DNA from: Armatimonadota bacterium
GTDB lineage: Bacteria > Armatimonadota > Abditibacteriia > CG2-30-59-28
NCBI GenBank assembly: GCA_016199605.1
Contig: JACQGJ010000297.1
Span: forward strand, 1 to 14,574
Direction of reading: 5' to 3'
DNA length: 14,574 bases
Shown: positions 14,117 through 14,574 of the stretch, one piece after another
Layout: each line of letters opens with the position of its first letter
How positions within the stretch are numbered: the stretch's first letter is position 1
The notes under the pieces: generated by a model
What the model was told of the DNA's origin: nothing
Databases searched by the model: none
Seen by the model: the letters and a program-made list of their open reading frames with translations, nothing else
Translations under genes and position numbers: made by a program

Positions 14117-14574
14117 TCACCCGCCCGTCGTGATTCGATACTCGTGCGTGTAGACCCGACAACTGTTACCCCTCGCGTAACCGACGAGGGTAAGGCCGAG
14201 GCGGTCTGCCCATTCCACTGCAAGAGAGGTGGGAGAGCTTCTCGAAAGGAGAATTGGTATCCTCATCCGCGCCGCCTTCAAGAGCATCTTTGATGTGATT
14301 CGCCCGGAGCTCAGGAGAATCTTCCCGTCGGGCTCGATCCCGCGCTTCAGACACTCCCCCATGATCTTGTCAAGAGTGTTGAGCTTCCCCACGTCCTCAG
14401 CCACCACCAACAACGTCTCGCCTTCCGAAAGAGCGGAGGTGTGGATTCCGCCATGCTGTCGATAGGCTTCAGAAGCCCGACTCATCTCCAACATGAGCTT
14501 CGTCACCTGAAGGCAGTCGAGGCTCTTAACGGACTCCAGCGGCTGGTAGCTCCCAGGAAAATCCCCGACCGTTC
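14117..14574 (-). CDS. fdhD: FdhD sulfurtransferase for formate dehydrogenase, 5' part outside the window
   Basis: The frame is open to the right edge, so only the last about 151 residues are present; the GTG at 14506 is internal. HGGIHTSALSEGETLLVVAE, then DVGKLNTLDKIMG, LLSSGRITSKML and SPTSLAVEWADRLGLTLVGY match the C-terminal half of FdhD ('TGGvHaaal', 'eDiGRHNAvDKviG', 'SGRlsfE', 'APTSLAVelAe..GlTLvGF'). FdhD passes sulfur from IscS to the molybdenum or tungsten cofactor of formate dehydrogenase; its CxxC-type cysteine loop would lie upstream of this window. Note K where most FdhDs have R in 'GRHN' (here GKLN). The gene precedes map on the same strand and implies a formate dehydrogenase elsewhere in the genome. 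Confidence 0.92.
   Translation of the reverse strand, partial: TVGDFPGSYQPLESVKSLDCLQVTKLMLEMSRASEAYRQHGGIHTSALSEGETLLVVAEDVGKLNTLDKIMGECLKRGIEPDGKILLSSGRITSKMLLKAARMRIPILLSRSSPTSLAVEWADRLGLTLVGYARGNSCRVYTHEYRITTGG

Noticed and set aside
1..14574. CRISPR array, tRNA or rRNA genes, transposase or integrase
   Set aside because: No regularly spaced repeats, no cloverleaf-like or rRNA-like sequence, and no frame with transposase or integrase motifs was seen on either strand.

Overview
This window looks like chromosomal DNA from an uncultured, GC-rich, polysaccharide-degrading bacterium. The mix of gene families (LamG and CBM9-like lectin domains on a GH123/DUF4091-like chassis, an Asp-box sialidase-like propeller, a DUF1565-type parallel beta-helix protein, a Gfo/Idh/MocA oxidoreductase) is the kind seen in Armatimonadota, Planctomycetota, Lentisphaerota and Hydrogenedentota. 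The sequence alone does not settle the phylum. I see no rRNA, tRNA, CRISPR array, transposase or integrase.

Layout. 1-1897 (minus): a LamG plus GH123-like secreted protein runs off the left edge. A stranded C-terminal beta-sandwich fragment lies just upstream of it. 2065-3324 (plus): a sialidase-like protein with a good sigma70-type promoter. 3325-4389 (minus): a short 'remnant island' holding the N-terminus of an EGDELEQGDLLQNCPV protein, an intact 130-residue protein with an internal tandem repeat, and the C-terminus of a Mod-like DNA methyltransferase. 4390-6213 (minus): a secreted beta-helix protein. 6621-7670 (plus): a Gfo/Idh/MocA oxidoreductase with its own promoter. 7671-8007: an HtpX-like N-terminal stub on the minus strand. 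8008-12078 (plus): a CBM9-like plus GH123-like secreted protein followed by an M20 peptidase. A duplicated 18-bp mini-hairpin repeat separates these from a minus-strand run of fdhD (cut by the right edge), map, and a DRE-TIM aldolase-like lyase.

How it fits together. The secreted LamG, beta-helix and CBM9/GH123-like proteins, the sialidase-like propeller and the oxidoreductase would suit capture and breakdown of complex, perhaps amino-sugar or uronic-acid-containing, glycans. The specific substrate is inference. The right end is housekeeping: formate dehydrogenase maturation and N-terminal Met removal.

The most unusual aspect is the number of gene fragments. At least three remnants are cut within a few tens of bases of the stop codon of an intact gene (near 3324, 4390 and 7670). 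That suggests an insertion/deletion hotspot that has eroded an older minus-strand set: a methyltransferase, a repeat protein and the QGDLL protein. The last two form a 14-nt-spaced cistron pair that I do not recognise from any named system.
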